From positions 4,154,373-4,218,372 of the forward strand of contig NZ_KE386572.1 in the NCBI RefSeq assembly GCF_000427665.1: a stretch of 64,000 nt of DNA, read 5' to 3'. Both the position numbers and the translations under genes were made by a program. This document shows positions 61,895 to 64,000 of the stretch, piece after piece (the stretch's first letter is position 1; every line of letters starts with the position of its first letter). Below the pieces are notes generated by a model. That model saw nothing but the letters and a program-made list of their open reading frames with translations, did not search any database and was not told the origin of the DNA. Origin of the DNA: Geminicoccus roseus DSM 18922 (GTDB lineage: Bacteria; Pseudomonadota; Alphaproteobacteria; Geminicoccales; Geminicoccaceae).

Positions 61895-62391
61895 GCGCCT
61901 CGGCAGGACGCGAAACGCGTTCGTGGGCTTTTCCTTGAGCCTGTAGCGCCAGAGCTGGCGGTCGGGGTTGCGCGGCACTTCAAGATGCCATCCTCGTTCG
62001 GCCTCCAGCTGAGCGACCAACGCACCAGCAAAAGCGGCATCAGCCCATACCAGCTCGAGTTGCGGCAGGTCGTCCTGAGCGGCCGTGCTCAAGAGCATCT
62101 GTGCACCTATCCGATCGGGTAGGTCGGCGGCATGCGCACAGACGAGCAGGATGAGGCCAAGCGTGTCCACCAGCAGGTGGCGCTTGCGGCCCTTTGCTCG
62201 TTTGGCCCCGTCATAGCCTCGCGCTGGCCCACCGATACTGGTCGTTCTGGCGGTCGGACTGTCGAGGATGGCGGCGGTCGGGTCTGCTGACCGTCCTTCA
62301 GTGTCCTGAACCGTACGGCGGAGCCGCTCGTGCGCCTCGTGGAATGCGCCACTGATCCGCCAGCGCCGGAACTGCGTGGAGACGGTCCGCC

Positions 62392-62438
62392 CTGTCAGCT
62401 GTGCTGACATCACTCCGTGGGATCGATGCTTCGCATCA
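62392..62438. repeat. 47-base hairpin-rich insertion in the transposase
   Basis: Splits the conserved YPP|W(R)TV motif. It contains TGTCAGC-TGT-GCTGACA (62393-62409) and GATGC-TTC-GCATC (62425-62437), both perfect stems. Removing 47 bases restores a PPWRTV junction. The two insertions together total 108 bases, a multiple of three. Confidence 0.55.
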
Positions 62439-62842
62439 ATGGCGGATACTCGCGCGGCAGCAGCCGCCATGGGCAGCCAGAGCGCAAGAGGTAGAAGATC
62501 GCGTCGGCGATCCGCCGCCTCGGCCACTTCGGCGGCCGTCCATGACGGCCATGCCTCTCCAGCAACGGCGCCCGGAGCACCCACTCCGGGTCCGACAGGT
62601 CGGTCGGGTACAGGCGGCGGTGCTCGGTCAGGGCAGCAGCCCCAGCGATCATGGATCGCCTGGCGCTACACGCATCCCCTCCGCAGGCCGCTATCCATTT
62701 CGAAAGCCGTTTCCAGTGGCTCGACGCGGACGCTTGGTACCAGCCCCCACGTAGATTGCAGCCGCCTTCGCGTTCGCCGGCGGCGACGGGAACGCGTAGC
62801 ATTCCGTCCGCCCTTCGCCCACCGAAGCCGGGAGGACGCGCC

Positions 62843-63631
62843 GTGGCCAGCAGCATGCCGTTCGACGAGCAGGCCGCCCGCCGGATCGAGGCAGTCTACG
62901 CCAGCCCGGACGTGGCCGCCACGCGCGCGGCCGTGCTCGGCGCCCTGGAGCCGCGGCCCGGGGAGCGGATTGTCGACCTGGGCTGCGGGCCGGGCTATCT
63001 GACCCGCGACTTGGCGCTCGCCGTCGGCCCGGGCGGGCGCGTCCACGCGCTGGACTTGAGCGGGCCAATGCTGGCGCTGGCCCGGCGGCGCTGCCGGGGG
63101 CTACCCGCGGTCGGGCTGGCGGCCGGCGACATGACGGCGTTCGCCCTGCCCGACGGCTCCGTCGACGCTGCCGTGGCGGTGCAGAGCCTGGCCTACGTGC
63201 CGGACGTCGCGCGCGCGGTCGGGGAGATCGCCCGCGTGCTGCGCCCGGACGGACGGGCGGTGGTGCTCGACACGGACTTCGCCAGCGTGGTCTGGCATGG
63301 CCGCGACCAGGCCCGCGTCGACCGCATCCTGGCAGCGTATGACGCCCACGTCGCGCACCCGGGGCTGCCGCGGCGGCTGAGCCGGCTGGCGTCGGACGCG
63401 TGCCTCGCGACCGTCCGACGCGAGGTGGTGCCGATCCTGAACGCATCGTTCCGCCCTGGCACCTTCGCCCACGGCATCGCCCCGTTCATCCGCGACTTCG
63501 TCGTTGGCGCCGGCCGGGTGCCGGCCAAAGAGGCGGACGCCTGGCTGGCAGAGGGCGCCGCGCTTGACGCAGCGGGCGAATTCTTCGCGAGCCTCAACCG
63601 CTACCTCTTCGTCCTGCGCAGTCCAGGCTGA
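62843..63631 (+). CDS. Class I SAM-dependent methyltransferase
   Basis: 262-residue methyltransferase of the UbiE/Methyltransf_11 type. Motif I is IVDLGCGPGYLTRDLA, the acidic residue after strand 2 is in VHALDLSGPML, and motif III-like DGSVDAAVAVQSLAYVPDVARAVGEIARVLRPDG follows. The GTG start has GGAGGA six bases upstream; an ATG four codons later is the alternative. Substrate unknown. It stands alone beside the IS element in an accessory stretch. Confidence 0.85.
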   Translation: MASSMPFDEQAARRIEAVYASPDVAATRAAVLGALEPRPGERIVDLGCGPGYLTRDLALAVGPGGRVHALDLSGPMLALARRRCRGLPAVGLAAGDMTAFALPDGSVDAAVAVQSLAYVPDVARAVGEIARVLRPDGRAVVLDTDFASVVWHGRDQARVDRILAAYDAHVAHPGLPRRLSRLASDACLATVRREVVPILNASFRPGTFAHGIAPFIRDFVVGAGRVPAKEADAWLAEGAALDAAGEFFASLNRYLFVLRSPG

Positions 63632-63659
63632 GGCGGGCTGGGTATCTTCTGTCCGCCTC

Positions 63660-63860
63660 TGACCACTAGAGCGGCGGTCGCCGCCCGGGAATGGAGCGGT
63701 CCCGCCAGCGCTGCAGGACCACCGAAGGGCGCATTGCCCTTGATCGGGAGCCTTGGCCAACGTCGCGCCCACGACCGCGTTCATTCCCTGGTCATTGCCG
63801 GTCGCGGGCAGGTCGCCGGCGCCATGCCCGGATGGAAGACCGCCGGCTGCCACGATCATC
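63660..63860 (-). pseudogene. Possible remnant of a TctC/Bug-family binding protein
   Basis: On the minus strand a stretch reads AMIVAAGG, then GMNAVVGATLAKAPDQGQ, weakly like the IVP-F-x-x-GG and GG-x-V(I)GA-x-x-(V)AKAxPDGY patterns of tripartite tricarboxylate transporter receptors, but with gaps and damage. No intact gene is present anywhere in 63632-64000. This call is tentative. Confidence 0.22.
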
Positions 63861-64000
63861 GCGGTCGGGGTCGTGCGCGCCAGAGGGTCGGCCGGGCATC
63901 ACCCTGCGTCCCTGTAGCCTTGGCCTTCTGCCTGGGGGGAGGTCCGTCGGCCGATGCAGGATGGGTGGCCGGGCGCCCGGTCGCCCGGGCAGACGGCGGC

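Larger units (their letters stand above)
61687..62652 (-). pseudogene. IS5-family transposase, disrupted in three frames
   Basis: Frame 1 (from ATG 62652): YPTDLSDPEWVLRAPLLER and RRRIADAIFYLLRSGCPWRLLPREYPP. Frame 2: TVSTQFRRWRISGAF, AILDSPTARTT, GGPARGYDGAKRAKGRKRHLLVDTLG, LELVWADAAFAG. Frame 3: [24 protein letters not shown] to the stop at 61687. The DDE residues Asp (DSP), Asp (WAD) and Glu (VER) are all still encoded but cannot be joined in one protein. The frame changes coincide with two hairpin-rich insertions. Confidence 0.85.
61669..62713. mobile_element. IS5-family-like insertion sequence, inactive
   Basis: Terminal inverted repeats match at 14 of 16 positions: GAAACGGCCTTCGAAT at 61669-61684 and, on the opposite strand, GAAACGGCTTTCGAAA at 62698-62713. 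Between them lies a broken IS5-type transposase gene on the minus strand. A clear target duplication was not seen. At 1045 bases it is longer than usual for this group, mainly because of two internal insertions (47 and 61 bases). Confidence 0.8.

Overview
This 64 kb window has very high GC and is densely coded. It comes from an alphaproteobacterial chromosome, most likely Rhodospirillales-like. The evidence is gene order (def-fmt-truA; ffs-dnaX-ybaB-recR; a DUF2066 gene, a CDP-alcohol transferase and an Hda-like gene in a row) and the family content. The taxonomic placement is inference, because no rRNA is present. Coding density is high, many genes overlap by 1-4 bases (ATGA, GTGA, TTGA), and GTG/TTG starts are common.

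Region 1 (1-16 kb) is mainly housekeeping. It holds def-fmt-truA (minus), a Ca2+/Na+ antiporter, the SRP RNA gene with dnaX-ybaB-recR (minus) diverging from nudC, then purM-purN (minus) diverging from a plus-strand operon (DUF2066, CDP-alcohol phosphatidyltransferase, Hda-like, SDR, anmK). A CobC-like phosphatase and cobA follow on the minus strand. recR has no ATG/GTG/TTG where it should start; a CTG with a well-placed Shine-Dalgarno fits. A truncated aldo/keto reductase remnant lies after nudC.

Region 2 (16-31 kb) begins with a CUT2-type sugar ABC operon (binding protein, permease, single-domain ATPase, EamA exporter). wrbA follows, then a nickel-pincer gene set larA-larC-larE without larB, a tRNA-Leu(GAG), lipB with a pentapeptide-repeat protein, a PAS-GGDEF-EAL protein, nnr and a TerB-like protein.

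Region 3 (31-45.6 kb) holds psuG, an Hpt protein with a degenerate receiver, an OmpA-like lipoprotein, a CocE/NonD hydrolase, a PepSY membrane protein, a non-pyrrolysine MttB-family methyltransferase and tatA. It also has an AfuABC-type transporter preceded by a near-perfect Pho box, and a class III cyclase with TolB-like and TPR regions.

Region 4 (45.8-64 kb) is accessory and catabolic. It holds a class II aldolase gene with a dipeptide-type ABC transporter, a decayed EamA gene and a BrkB-family protein. Next is a GntR-controlled sugar cluster: a binding protein, a two-domain ATPase, a permease made of two fused CUT2 permeases, an NAD-type SDR and two tandem SMP-30 lactonases. That set suggests sugar uptake, oxidation to a lactone and hydrolysis. 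A palindromic operator lies midway between the GntR gene and the operon. The window ends with an IS5-like element whose transposase is broken by two short hairpin-rich insertions, a methyltransferase gene, and about 370 bases with at most a decayed remnant.
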